Assembly: GCA_947454305.1 (NCBI GenBank) | Contig: CANGJE010000003.1 | Span: forward strand, 23,429 to 87,428 | DNA length: 64,000 nucleotides | Source: Oxalobacteraceae bacterium | GTDB lineage: Bacteria > Pseudomonadota > Gammaproteobacteria > Burkholderiales > Burkholderiaceae_D | Reading direction: 5' to 3' | In this document: positions 54,473 to 64,000 of the stretch, piece after piece | Position numbering within the stretch: position 1 is the stretch's first letter | How the letters are laid out: each line of letters opens with the position of its first letter | Translations under genes and position numbers: made by a program | Notes under the pieces: model-generated | The model's input: only the letters and a program-made list of their open reading frames with translations | The model's database searches: none | What the model was told of the DNA's origin: nothing

Positions 54473-54925
54473 TTATTTTGCCTTATTGAAGGTTGCGATT
54501 GCTCGGAATAAGTCCTGATATTCCTCGCAGCCTTTGCCACAAATTTTTTCTAGCTTGGCCAAATGCTCTGCTGCCTTGTCTGGTTGACCCGCTTTCAAAT
54601 ACGCCTGACCAATGTACTCGTGCGCACCTTTGTGGTTAGGGTCTAGCTTAAGCGCCTCATTGTAATGCGCGAATGAGTTTTCCAGATCGCCCAGATGACG
54701 ATAGGAATAACCAAGATAAGTATGAGTATCTGCATTATCTGGCGTTTGTTTGGCTGATTTAGAAAGAGACTCTACGGCAGATTTCCAGTCCTTACGCTCT
54801 ATCGCATTTTTTCCCGCCATAAAATCTGGATCATTACTGTTTGCGTAGCCTTTGCTCTCTTTAAGATTAGCCATCACATTAGTCATAGAAAATAGTATGA
54901 CAAAAGCAAATAAGAATTTTTTCAT
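54473..54925 (-). CDS. Periplasmic TPR-repeat protein
   Basis: 150 residues with a signal peptide (MKKFLFAFVILFSMTNVMA, cleavage about residue 19) and three tetratricopeptide repeats, for instance DNADTHTYLGYSYRHLGDLENS and the following AHEYIGQAYLKAGQPDKAAEH. Such repeats mediate protein contacts. It probably sits in the periplasm; no partner is shown. It follows the lytic transglycosylase by 21 bases and may be co-expressed. Confidence 0.85.
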   Translation of the reverse strand: MKKFLFAFVILFSMTNVMANLKESKGYANSNDPDFMAGKNAIERKDWKSAVESLSKSAKQTPDNADTHTYLGYSYRHLGDLENSFAHYNEALKLDPNHKGAHEYIGQAYLKAGQPDKAAEHLAKLEKICGKGCEEYQDLFRAIATFNKAK

Positions 54926-54946
54926 AATGTTCCCGCTTATTCCTAA

Positions 54947-55582
54947 CTAAGTCGATTCCCAACGCTTCCAGGCAGCCCTGATGGCATTTGGGTACTCTTG
55001 ACGACCGCGACTACCATTGTAGCGGCCTAATGCTAAAAACAAGTCACCGCGCTCCATGTCAATATACATGCGCAGAATGCTGCAACCATAACGCAAATTA
55101 GCCTGCATATGAAACAGCCGGGATGGCTGGCCATCACCGATCACTCGCGTCCAAAAGGGCATGACCTGCATGTAACCTCGCGCACCCACGCTAGAGATTG
55201 CATACTTACGAAATCCCGATTCCACTTGGATTAACCCAAGTATGAGCGCCGGTTCTAATCCAGCACGGCGCGCCTCATACCAAAGTGTTTGCAAAAATTC
55301 TCTACGCACCATGGTATCTGGCATACGACTGTGCAAACGTTTGGATACGAACTCCGACCAACGCTGCCATTCGATGCGCTCTGCTTCATTGGCAAAATTC
55401 AAGTGCGGAGGTCGAGGATCGGTTATTGATCTAGCCAAGCCCACTCTGATTGCATCGGCCAACACCTCTTCACGCTGATTGCCCGCAGATGCATTCGACA
55501 CCACAACTAACAGAGCGATACCCATCAAAACCACCATCCTCGCGAGCAGCGAAGACAGTCGCGTCATGATGGCGCAATGCAT
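54947..55582 (-). CDS. Lytic transglycosylase (SLT domain)
   Basis: 211 residues with a signal peptide (about 1-33, LLARMVVLMGIALLVVVSNASA) and an SLT fold. The catalytic Glu is in GLIQVESGFRKYAIS, followed by GARGYMQVMPFW. It cleaves murein glycan to 1,6-anhydro ends, feeding the recycling route that includes AmpD and Mpl. The ATG at 55582 comes two bases after the proS stop with AGGA at moderate distance; a second ATG at 55567 is possible. Confidence 0.92.
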   Translation of the reverse strand: MHCAIMTRLSSLLARMVVLMGIALLVVVSNASAGNQREEVLADAIRVGLARSITDPRPPHLNFANEAERIEWQRWSEFVSKRLHSRMPDTMVRREFLQTLWYEARRAGLEPALILGLIQVESGFRKYAISSVGARGYMQVMPFWTRVIGDGQPSRLFHMQANLRYGCSILRMYIDMERGDLFLALGRYNGSRGRQEYPNAIRAAWKRWEST

Positions 55583-55584
55583 AC

Positions 55585-57306
55585 TTAAATCATCCTAGAC
55601 CGAAGGAACGATAGTATGTCGCTACGAGGTATCGGAGTGGCAGTCTCATCCCGGCGACCCTGATACTCCAGCAAGTCCTCTTTTAAACTGCGCTCACCGA
55701 TGACGACTCTATGCGGCACACCGATTAACTCCCAATCGGCAAACATAGCCCCCGGACGTTCTCCTCTGTCATCCAAGATCACATCGATACCCGCTTCAAC
55801 TAACAAGGCATACAGAGATTCTGTAGCCTCTCGTACGGCGTCGCTGCGGTCATACCCTAACGGACACAACACCACTTCGAATGGAGCAATGGCGAGTGGC
55901 CAAATGATGCCCTTCGCATCAAAATTTTGCTCGATCGCCGCACCCAAAATACGTGTAACGCCTATGCCATAGCAACCCATCTGCATTAGCTGCGGTTTGC
56001 CATGTTCATCTAAATAGCTAGCCTTCATATCCTCTGAGTAGCGCGTGCCCAACTGAAACACATGACCGACCTCGATACCACGCTGCACCTCTAATACACC
56101 TTTGCCATCGGGCGATACGTCACCCGCAATTACATTGCGAATATCTGCAACAACGGGCTCAGGCAAATCACGGCCCCAATTGACACCGGTGTAGTGAAAA
56201 TTTTCTTCATTAGCACCGCAGATAAAGTCGCTCATTTGCGCAACGGTACGATCGGCCACAATTTTTACTGACTTAGGTATGTTGATGGGCCCCAGATAAC
56301 CTGGCTTACTGCCGAAATGCTCAAGAATTTCTGTGTCGCTCGCAAAACGAAACGGACCAATACCAGGCAACTTACCCGCCTTAACTTCATTCAGTTCATG
56401 ATCACCACGCACTAATAGCAACCAGATCTCGCGTTCACCCTCTTCTTTTTCAACGGATAAGACTATCGATTTAACAGTATCGGTTAATGACATCCCCAAA
56501 AATTCAGCGACCTCGTCACACCGTGTTTTATTGGGCGTCGCAGTTTTTGTCAGCGCTTGTGTCGGAGAGTTTCTTGGCTTGGAAGGTGCGACTGCTTCAG
56601 CGGCTTCAATATTGGCAGCGTAATCTGATTGTGGGCAATACACCAAAGCATCTTCACCGGTGTCTGCGATCACATGAAATTCCTGCGAACCTGAACCACC
56701 AATAGCGCCATTATCTGCAGCCACTGCACGGAAATTCAAACCAAAGCGATTAAAAATAAGCGTGTAAGCATCCACCATTGCCTGGTAGGATTTTTTGAGG
56801 CCCTCAACATCGCGATCAAATGAATAGGCGTCTTTCATGGTGAATTCACGTCCACGCATCAGGCCAAATCGAGGACGACGCTCATCCCGAAATTTGGTTT
56901 GTATGTGATAAAAATTCACCGGCAACTGGCGATACGACTTGATCTCGCTGCGGGCAATGTCTGTGACGACTTCTTCTGAAGTAGGCTGTATCGCAAAATC
57001 ACGGCCATGCCTATCTTTCACGCGCAATAGTTCTGGACCCATCTTGTCCCAGCGGCCTGTCTCTTGCCACAACTCTGCGGGCTGAACCAAGGGCATTAGC
57101 AATTCGACAGCGCCGGCGCGATTCATTTCTTCGCGCACGATGTTTTCTACTTTGCGTATCACCCGTAAACCCATAGGCATGTAGTTGTAGATGCCCGAAC
57201 CAAGGCGCTTGATCATTCCGGCACGGATCATTAGCTTGTGGCTGACGATCTCTGCGTCGGATGGAGCTTCTTTTAGGGTGGAAATAAAAAATCGGGAGGC
57301 GCGCAT
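55585..57306 (-). CDS. proS: Prolyl-tRNA synthetase
   Basis: Class II synthetase that charges tRNA-Pro; bacterial type with an editing domain inserted in the catalytic core. 573 residues, normal. Motifs: [26 protein letters not shown] in the first block, [50 protein letters not shown] and [18 protein letters not shown]. It is the first gene of a three-gene minus-strand run with the lytic transglycosylase and TPR genes. Confidence 0.98.
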   Translation of the reverse strand: MRASRFFISTLKEAPSDAEIVSHKLMIRAGMIKRLGSGIYNYMPMGLRVIRKVENIVREEMNRAGAVELLMPLVQPAELWQETGRWDKMGPELLRVKDRHGRDFAIQPTSEEVVTDIARSEIKSYRQLPVNFYHIQTKFRDERRPRFGLMRGREFTMKDAYSFDRDVEGLKKSYQAMVDAYTLIFNRFGLNFRAVAADNGAIGGSGSQEFHVIADTGEDALVYCPQSDYAANIEAAEAVAPSKPRNSPTQALTKTATPNKTRCDEVAEFLGMSLTDTVKSIVLSVEKEEGEREIWLLLVRGDHELNEVKAGKLPGIGPFRFASDTEILEHFGSKPGYLGPINIPKSVKIVADRTVAQMSDFICGANEENFHYTGVNWGRDLPEPVVADIRNVIAGDVSPDGKGVLEVQRGIEVGHVFQLGTRYSEDMKASYLDEHGKPQLMQMGCYGIGVTRILGAAIEQNFDAKGIIWPLAIAPFEVVLCPLGYDRSDAVREATESLYALLVEAGIDVILDDRGERPGAMFADWELIGVPHRVVIGERSLKEDLLEYQGRRDETATPIPRSDILSFLRSRMI

Positions 57307-57479
57307 GGAGATGAAATCTTTTAAAAAGAGGGGGTTATAATCAGCTCAATTTTAAAGTATTCGCTGGTCGTCGCGTCGGCGGATCGCACCACCCTCGCGC
57401 TGGAGAGCATGGCCAGGCCGCTTTCCGTAAGCGCTTATTGTGCGAGCCGGCATCGACCGCAGAAAATTCGAGGTGAGAT

Positions 57480-58052
57480 ATGCTGGACCGTGAAGGCTTT
57501 CGCCCGAACGTCGGCATCATCCTGCTAAACCATCAAAATGAAGTCTGGTGGGGTAAGCGGGTGCGTGAACATTCGTGGCAATTCCCGCAAGGTGGTATTA
57601 AGCACGGTGAAACACCCGAGCAAGCCATGTACCGCGAGTTGCAAGAAGAAGTCGGGCTCCTTGCTGAGCACGTAAAAATTGTCGGCCGAACGCGCGACTG
57701 GCTGCGCTATGAGGTGCCCGATCACTTTATCAAGCGCGAAGTTCGTGGTCATTACCGCGGTCAAAAGCAAATTTGGTTTTTATTACGAATGATAGGGCGC
57801 GACTGTGATGTCAACCTGCGTCATTCCGAGCATCCCGAATTCGATGCATGGCGCTGGCATGACTATTGGGTTCCTATGGACGCCGTGATTGAATTCAAAC
57901 GCGATGTGTATATGAGAGCATTGCAAGAACTCTCGCGCTTCATCAACCGCCCTCAACCAACGGGACCGAGGCGTCAACGCGACTCCTCACCCGCAAAACT
58001 AGATACAGAGAATATGTCGACACCTAGCCTGACCGAACCAGAGTCTGAATGA
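57480..58052 (+). CDS. rppH: RNA pyrophosphohydrolase (Nudix)
   Basis: Removes pyrophosphate from 5'-triphosphate mRNA ends, starting RNase E-dependent decay. 190 residues. The Nudix box [23 protein letters not shown] is complete, with [20 protein letters not shown] before it. The last 40 residues are Pro/Ser-rich and not conserved. The ATG is close behind an AGGTGAG ribosome site. It is divergent from proS and overlaps the next gene by four bases, the arrangement usual for Burkholderiales. Confidence 0.95.
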   Translation: MLDREGFRPNVGIILLNHQNEVWWGKRVREHSWQFPQGGIKHGETPEQAMYRELQEEVGLLAEHVKIVGRTRDWLRYEVPDHFIKREVRGHYRGQKQIWFLLRMIGRDCDVNLRHSEHPEFDAWRWHDYWVPMDAVIEFKRDVYMRALQELSRFINRPQPTGPRRQRDSSPAKLDTENMSTPSLTEPESE

Positions 58053-58576
58053 TGCTAATGCACAAACGCGTTTCGAATTTTTTCTTAGTACTCTTGGTAT
58101 TGCTAGCACTCTTCGTACCCTGGGCCTCCTCAGCTAACTCAGACGACGCGGACAGTGACACATCGAAAGCTGAAAGCCCTGTCGTTCTTCCAGCCCCAGC
58201 GCAAAAAAATAATCTACTGTCCTTTTACGTCAGTCCAACCACCACACTGGATTTTGCAATCGATGCAAAATCAGTCAGCGTCACTGAAGAGGGCACTGTC
58301 CGTTTTATACTCATCGTGACCAGCCAAAGCGGTGCCACCAATATCAGTTACGAAGGCATACGATGCAGCACAGGAGAGAGAAAGCTATATGCCGTTGGTC
58401 AAACCAATGGCAGCTGGACGACAGCACGCCGAGATGTTTGGGAGGCCATCATTGACCGAGGCATTAATCGTCAACATGCGGCACTGGCGAAAGATTATTT
58501 TTGCGAAACCGGTATAGTGGCAGGCAAGGCTGAGGTCATCGTAGATAGGCTACGAAAGAAAAAACCGCTTCGATAA
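58049..58576 (+). CDS. CNP1-like family exported protein
   Basis: 175 residues with a signal peptide (about 1-29, [18 protein letters not shown]). The family was named after a conserved neisserial protein and has no established role. Motifs: [27 protein letters not shown], and [14 protein letters not shown] near the C-terminus. Two Cys probably form a disulfide. The start overlaps the rppH stop. It may be secreted to the periplasm. Confidence 0.85.
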   Translation: MMLMHKRVSNFFLVLLVLLALFVPWASSANSDDADSDTSKAESPVVLPAPAQKNNLLSFYVSPTTTLDFAIDAKSVSVTEEGTVRFILIVTSQSGATNISYEGIRCSTGERKLYAVGQTNGSWTTARRDVWEAIIDRGINRQHAALAKDYFCETGIVAGKAEVIVDRLRKKKPLR

Positions 58577-58615
58577 AAATAAGCATCGCTTAGAACGTGG
58601 GGCTGGATAGTGGCA

Positions 58616-59734
58616 TCAAATCAAGACCAAGTTATCGCGGTGAATAAGCTCAACCTCTTCTATGTAACCGAGGATTGCCTCAATCTCTGAAGAAGGTTTG
58701 CGCAGAATGCGCCGAACTTCAGCGCTAGCGTAATTAGAGATACCCCGAGCAATCGACACGCCGGATGGGTCAACGCAAGTAATCACATCGCCGCGGCCAA
58801 ATTCACCACTCACATCAATCACACCAATAGGCAGGAGTGACTTACCTTCTGCTGTGAGTTTTTGTACTGCTCCCGCATCAAGCACCACTTTGCCCGCTGT
58901 TTGCAAGTGATCTGCCATCCACTGTTTGCGCGCAGTTAAACGAGCTGTCTCAGCCGTCAGCTGAGTACCAATCGCCTCACCCTCGGCCAATCGAACTAAC
59001 ACCTGATTTTCTCGACCCCACGCAATAACAGTACTTGCGCCCGAACTCGCGGCGCGGCGCGCGGCCAGGACTTTCGTGAGCATACCTCCGCTACCAATAC
59101 CTGTTCCTGCACCACCGGCCATGCTCTCTAGAGCGGGATCGCCAGCTTTTGCTTCATGAATAAATTCTGCAGCAGGATTTTTCCGCGGATCGGCAGTGTA
59201 TAAACCGCGCTGGTCGGTCAAGATGATCAAGGCATCCGCCTCAATCAAATTCGCTACCAACGCACCGAGTGTGTCGTTGTCACCAAACTTGATTTCGTCA
59301 GTCACCACGGTATCGTTTTCATTGATTACGGGGATGACACCAAAGTCGAGCAAGGTGAAAAGTGTAGAGCGCGCATTGAGATAGCGCTCACGATCGGCCA
59401 AATCAGCATGCGTCAGCAATACTTGGGCCGTACGCAATCCGTGACGACCAAAACTGGATTCATAAATTTGCGCTAAGCCCATTTGGCCTACCGCCGCACA
59501 TGCCTGAAGCTCATGCACGCCACTTGGTCTTTTTTCAAATCCTAATCGCTGCATACCTTCGGCGATCGCACCAGAACTGACCAACACCACTTGTTTACCC
59601 AGCGTGCGTAAATGAGCGATCTGATCAGCCCATTTACCAATCGCCGCATGATCCAGTCCTTTGCCCTCATTCGTGACGAGAGACGAACCAACTTTAACAA
59701 TGAGTCGTTGTGATTGCTGAATGACAGATTGCAT
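58616..59734 (-). CDS. proB: Glutamate 5-kinase
   Basis: First step of proline synthesis, feedback-inhibited by proline. 372 residues: an amino acid kinase domain with [48 protein letters not shown], and [19 protein letters not shown], and a C-terminal PUA domain (about 275-372) with [20 protein letters not shown]. It follows obgE by 47 bases, a common Burkholderiales order (rplU-rpmA-obgE-proB). Confidence 0.97.
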   Translation of the reverse strand: MQSVIQQSQRLIVKVGSSLVTNEGKGLDHAAIGKWADQIAHLRTLGKQVVLVSSGAIAEGMQRLGFEKRPSGVHELQACAAVGQMGLAQIYESSFGRHGLRTAQVLLTHADLADRERYLNARSTLFTLLDFGVIPVINENDTVVTDEIKFGDNDTLGALVANLIEADALIILTDQRGLYTADPRKNPAAEFIHEAKAGDPALESMAGGAGTGIGSGGMLTKVLAARRAASSGASTVIAWGRENQVLVRLAEGEAIGTQLTAETARLTARKQWMADHLQTAGKVVLDAGAVQKLTAEGKSLLPIGVIDVSGEFGRGDVITCVDPSGVSIARGISNYASAEVRRILRKPSSEIEAILGYIEEVELIHRDNLVLI

Positions 59735-59781
59735 CGATTAGACCAATGACGGTGGTATAAGAAGATGAGGGCGGTTTTAGT

Positions 59782-60957
<1,176 letters not shown>

Positions 60958-60960
60958 TTA

Positions 60961-61218
60961 TCAGGCAGGTACGACCATGACTACGTGACGCTTTAAAGCG
61001 CCCTTAGTCGCAAACTGAACCTTGCCATTTACCAGCGCAAACAGTGTGTGATCTTTACCCATGCCGACGTTTTCGCCTGCATGCAGTTTAGTTCCACGCT
61101 GACGAACGATGATGCCGCCAGCATTGATGGCCTGGCCACCGTAGACCTTGACGCCAAGTCGTTTCGACTCTGAATCACGGCCGTTGCGCGTAGTGCCGCC
61201 GCCTTTTTTGTGTGCCAT
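60961..61218 (-). CDS. rpmA: 50S ribosomal protein L27
   Basis: 85 residues, normal. The N-terminus [20 protein letters not shown] is the canonical start near the peptidyl transferase centre, and [20 protein letters not shown] follows. It lies 38 bases after rplU, as in nearly all bacteria. Confidence 0.98.
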   Translation of the reverse strand: MAHKKGGGTTRNGRDSESKRLGVKVYGGQAINAGGIIVRQRGTKLHAGENVGMGKDHTLFALVNGKVQFATKGALKRHVVMVVPA

Positions 61219-61256
61219 TTGATGCTCCTGATTACTGGGTTATTTCGCTCAACGGC

Positions 61257-61568
61257 TTAGCCGTTGATAGAGACAATTTGCAGCTCGGTATAATTTTGGC
61301 GATGGCCTTGACGTTTTTGATAATGCTTACGACGACGCATCTTGAAAATCTTTACCTTGTCGTGACGACCATGCGCCACTACCGTAGCCAGCACCTTAGC
61401 ACCTTGAACCAACGGCGCACCAAATTTCATGGTGTCACCCGCACCCAATGCGAGCACTTGATCCAATGTGATTTCGGAGCCTATGTCTGCCGGTATCTGT
61501 TCTACTTTAAGTTTTTCACCAGCAGCAACTTTGTATTGTTTGCCACCGGTTTTTATGACCGCGTACAT
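61257..61568 (-). CDS. rplU: 50S ribosomal protein L21
   Basis: 103 residues. [20 protein letters not shown] and the C-terminal [20 protein letters not shown] segment identify L21 without doubt. First gene of the rplU-rpmA operon, with a strong promoter (TTGACC, 17 bases, TATAAT) about 100 bases upstream. Confidence 0.98.
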   Translation of the reverse strand: MYAVIKTGGKQYKVAAGEKLKVEQIPADIGSEITLDQVLALGAGDTMKFGAPLVQGAKVLATVVAHGRHDKVKIFKMRRRKHYQKRQGHRQNYTELQIVSING

Positions 61569-61674
61569 GGGAACCTCATCTATCTATCAATCGGGACACG
61601 CCTGAACCTAACTCGGGTCAGACGGCTTTCTAGCCCAAAAGCGCAAACCCCGCGCAGATTCGGGAAAACCTCAA

Positions 61675-61703
61675 ATTATACATGGACTTAGACCCAGGGT
61701 CAA
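61675..61703 (-). promoter_or_regulatory. Sigma-70 promoter of rplU-rpmA
   Basis: On the minus strand TTGACC (61698-61703) and TATAAT (61675-61680) with a 17-base spacer, a near-consensus promoter. Transcription should start near 61668, about 100 bases before rplU. Confidence 0.85.
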
Positions 61704-61783
61704 AGCCCGAAATGCCTATACACCGAATGACTCATTCCACAGGAAGCCCACATCCCGCGAAATCAACTCCGTGGGGGGCGTCG

Positions 61784-61789
61784 TATAAT
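61784..61789 (+). promoter_or_regulatory. TATAAT -10 element of ispB
   Basis: A perfect TATAAT 35 bases before the ispB GTG. The matching -35 position (61761-61766) is AATCAA, a poor fit, so only the -10 is claimed. Confidence 0.55.
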
Positions 61790-61823
61790 CGCAACTTTTA
61801 CTAATTTAGAGGCTGCCGCTCCC

Positions 61824-62810
61824 GTGTCCGCTCCAAACCCTGCTTCCCCAACGCTTTCGCTGGCGGTCATTGCCGCCGATATGAAGGCCGTGGACGACAC
61901 CATCCGGGCCCAGCTGTTCTCTGATGTACCGCTAGTGAGCCAAATTGCGGACTACATCATCAGCGCTGGCGGCAAGCGGATACGTCCGGCACTGGTATTA
62001 CTGATGGCGAATGCCTGGGGTTACCGGGGAAATGATCATCACAAATTAGCCGCTGTTATCGAATTTATACATACGGCGACGCTATTACACGATGACGTTG
62101 TCGATGAATCGGAATTACGCAGAGGCCGACAAACTGCAAATTCTCTTTTTGGCAATGCCGCCTCGGTGCTTGTGGGTGATTTTGTTTATTCGCGCGCTTT
62201 TCAGATGATGGTGTCCGTTAATAGTATGCGCATCATGCAAATACTCGCCGACGCTACTAATGTGATCGCCGAAGGGGAAGTTCTGCAGCTAATGAACATG
62301 CATGACCCGGACGTTACCGAGGAGCGTTACTTACAAGTGATTCGATCAAAGACCGCGAAACTCTTTGAAGCAGGTACAGAATTGGGTTGCCTAATAGCCG
62401 GAGCTCCCGAATCTGCAATTGACGCCGCCGCCGAGTACGGCCGATCACTCGGCACCGCGTTTCAACTGATTGATGATGTGCTGGATTACTCAGGTAACCA
62501 AGACGACATAGGGAAAAATGTCGGCGATGATCTGCGTGAAGGCAAACCTACCCTGCCACTTATCTACTTACTTCAAAACGGCACTGAGCAACAACGCAAC
62601 CTGGTTCGCAACTGCATCGCTAATGGAGACGAATTGCATTTTGATGAAATTTTGTCAGCCATTACGCAGTCAGGCGCATTGGAATACACCCGACAAAAAG
62701 CGGTAGCCGCCAGTCAGCGTGCCGTTGAAGCCATAAAGAGCATTCCAGATGGGCCGAATAAAACTGCGCTTCTAGAGCTGGCCGCGTTTGCAGTCAGTCG
62801 CACGCACTAA
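61824..62810 (+). CDS. ispB: Octaprenyl diphosphate synthase
   Basis: Extends farnesyl diphosphate to the octaprenyl side chain of ubiquinone. 328 residues; trans-polyprenyl synthase fold with the first Asp-rich motif LLHDDVVDESELRRG and the second QLIDDVLDYSG, GGKRIRPALVLL, and GNAASVLVGDFVYSRAF. GTG start with AGAGG upstream. It is divergent from rplU, the usual proteobacterial layout. Confidence 0.96.
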   Translation: MSAPNPASPTLSLAVIAADMKAVDDTIRAQLFSDVPLVSQIADYIISAGGKRIRPALVLLMANAWGYRGNDHHKLAAVIEFIHTATLLHDDVVDESELRRGRQTANSLFGNAASVLVGDFVYSRAFQMMVSVNSMRIMQILADATNVIAEGEVLQLMNMHDPDVTEERYLQVIRSKTAKLFEAGTELGCLIAGAPESAIDAAAEYGRSLGTAFQLIDDVLDYSGNQDDIGKNVGDDLREGKPTLPLIYLLQNGTEQQRNLVRNCIANGDELHFDEILSAITQSGALEYTRQKAVAASQRAVEAIKSIPDGPNKTALLELAAFAVSRTH

Positions 62811-62823
62811 ATACGCTCGCCCT

Positions 62824-63576
62824 TTACGCGGTTTCGGCCGCTGATTCCTCAACTACTTCAGCATTTGCAATCAACTCTGGCGTATCGACTTCGATGAGTT
62901 CTTCATTGAGGTCTGTAATCACTTCCTCTGTAACGCTATCAACCATAACTTCGGACTCGTGATCGTCAGAATTTTCTCTATCTCCCTCAACCAAATCGTC
63001 GGCAGGCTCTTCAAGCAGGGCAATTTGTTCTGGATTAATTACTTTCTCTGGGGCCGCCCTTAAACGATCGATGTGATCTATCAACGTCGGCAGATAGCGC
63101 TGCATAAACTCTTCATATCCCTCCAGAGGGATAGTGGGTAAATTTGCTGGCAAACGATACCAAATGAAGTCCGTTTTTTTATTTAAGCGATACCGTGTAT
63201 AAATCTGCGGCTCAGGGTAAACAATACGCTGAGCAATGATTTTTGGAACCTGATAACCAAATGTTGGATTTAGGTGATAAATCGCTGCATCGACTAGCCA
63301 GTCGCCCACCAAACAAATCACGTGACCATTCCATTTTTCGGCGTCTTCAAAATTCAAGCATCCGCCGACGAACTCTTTTTCAGTCTTTAAATTCGAACAC
63401 CACAGGCGAGCAGGGATGACCCGGGTCTTGATCCCATAGTGGTTTAGGGCTTTGCTTACAACATGAGTAGAGAACAAGCTATATGTCTTTAGGATTTCAG
63501 GTAATGCGACATAAAACTCCTTAACCACCATTTGCAAAATCCGGTATTCGTCTTCATTGAGGCTTTTGAGCTTCAT
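62824..63576 (-). CDS. Hypothetical protein with acidic C-terminal tail
   Basis: 250 residues, not recognised. Residues 1-185 look like a folded domain with Cys and His in VIPARLWC, GGCLNFEDAEKWNGHVICL and DWLVDAAIYHLNP; the Cys-His-Asp spacing is loosely like transglutaminase or NlpC-type folds, but I do not claim this. Residues 190-250 are strongly acidic (Glu, Asp, Val). No signal peptide. It converges on ispB with 14 bases between stops. It may be a lineage-specific gene. Confidence 0.75.
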   Translation of the reverse strand: MKLKSLNEDEYRILQMVVKEFYVALPEILKTYSLFSTHVVSKALNHYGIKTRVIPARLWCSNLKTEKEFVGGCLNFEDAEKWNGHVICLVGDWLVDAAIYHLNPTFGYQVPKIIAQRIVYPEPQIYTRYRLNKKTDFIWYRLPANLPTIPLEGYEEFMQRYLPTLIDHIDRLRAAPEKVINPEQIALLEEPADDLVEGDRENSDDHESEVMVDSVTEEVITDLNEELIEVDTPELIANAEVVEESAAETA

Positions 63577-64000
63577 GAACTATTCCAAAAAAATCGAGCC
63601 CCACCCGGGCATTAAGGTTTGGCAGCCTGCAGCTGTCCAATTTGGCAATCTCATCATTCGAGGCGGACTACCGCCTGTCCCTTACCTATCGACCGCAGCG
63701 CCCAAAACTGAAGGGCAAATCGACTATTTCACTAGCTGCCCTGAGCATACCGCCCAAAGTACAAAACACCGTTGGGTATGCCGGCTACAACACGCAAGTA
63801 TTTTTAATAAAAATTAGGTTAACAACTGAATCTAATTCTTAGCAACCACAGATTAATAATTATTTTGAATCAGTAGTGTCCGGTTAAAGCGTTCTATTTT
63901 TTAGTAAAAGCCAATACTGGCGCGGCCTAGCGGTCGATTTTATTTGGTGCCGATTTGAATTCAACTTCTTCATTTTTGGGTAATTTCCTAGTGGTTAATC
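63577..64000. other. Right-edge region without a confident gene
   Basis: 424 bases. The open frames at 63557-63842 (86 and 66 codons, different frames) have no recognisable motif and no clear ribosome site. Near 63874-63888 lies AGTGTCCGGTTAAAG, which resembles an insertion-sequence end. From the window edge down to a stop at 63927 a minus-strand frame is open for 23 codons, ending in basic residues (NKIDR). No tRNA-Pro or pilB follows ispB, as I would have expected in relatives. Confidence 0.4.

Noticed and set aside
61212..61691. 159-codon plus-strand frame over rplU
   Set aside because: Antisense to ribosomal protein L21 and its promoter.
63557..63842. Two short plus-strand frames after the hypothetical gene
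   Set aside because: They lie in different frames, have no clear ribosome site, and show no motif; the first overlaps the start of the minus-strand gene.
62811..64000. tRNA-Pro expected after ispB in relatives
   Set aside because: I looked for an acceptor stem and the anticodon region and saw none.

Overview
This window reads as a piece of a betaproteobacterial chromosome, order Burkholderiales, probably Oxalobacteraceae or a close relative. That is inferred from gene content and order, not from a search. The supporting blocks are pilGHIJ-chpA beside rubredoxin/thiD-like/hemL, yqgE-ruvX-pyrR-pyrB-pyrC'-plsC, rnb-tonB-like-aroE-mtgA, accBC-prmA-zinc ribbon-PfkB kinase, ampD-pilR-PP_0621-ccsA-like-ffh, proS-rppH-CNP1, and rplU-rpmA-obgE-proB-ispB. 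Base composition looks close to 50% GC, low for the order. Genes are densely packed with many start/stop overlaps. No rRNA, tRNA, prophage or CRISPR was found.

Layout. 1-4000: tail of an RND efflux pump and its outer-membrane channel. 4003-10085 (minus): LPS block with waaA, a phosphomannomutase/phosphoglucomutase and the four dTDP-L-rhamnose genes. 10216-11034: apaH. 11039-15665 (minus): plsC, pyrimidine genes, ruvX, yqgE. 15729-17201: photolyase. 17268-25573 (minus): type IV pilus (twitching) chemosensory operon. 25753-28176: rubredoxin, a divergent ThiD-like kinase and hemL. 28273-34656 (minus): corA, mtgA, aroE, a TonB-like protein, an RNase II-type enzyme and a YqiA-type esterase; then mpl. 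36202-42750 (plus): nucleotidyltransferase-like protein, TlpA-type thioredoxin, aroQ, accB, accC, prmA, zinc-ribbon protein, PfkB kinase. 42810-49911 (minus): DUF167 and YggT proteins, a histone-H1-like protein, nrdB, nrdA, ampD. 49898-52108 (minus): a PilR-type activator without its receiver, a PP_0621-type protein and a cytochrome-assembly-type membrane protein. 52270-54410 (plus): ffh and a Lys/Ala-tail-SWIB protein. 54473-57306 (minus): TPR protein, lytic transglycosylase, proS. 57480-58576: rppH and a CNP1-like protein. 58616-61568 (minus): proB, obgE, rpmA, rplU. 61824-62810: ispB. 62824-63576 (minus): an unrecognised protein with an acidic tail. The last 424 bases hold no convincing gene.

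Most of the window is housekeeping: envelope synthesis, nucleotide synthesis and reduction, fatty acid initiation, translation and protein export. The points that stand out are a PilR-like activator that has lost its receiver while the pilS position is empty; a dihydroorotase homologue without its metal-binding HxH; a ThiD homologue whose usual catalytic Cys is Asn; two NrdR-box-like sites exactly 31 bp apart upstream of nrdA; a structured, promoter-preceded element ahead of corA; a long hairpin between nrdA and nrdB; and two Lys/Ala-rich nucleoid-type proteins, one fused to a SWIB domain. No clearly new multi-gene system is visible.
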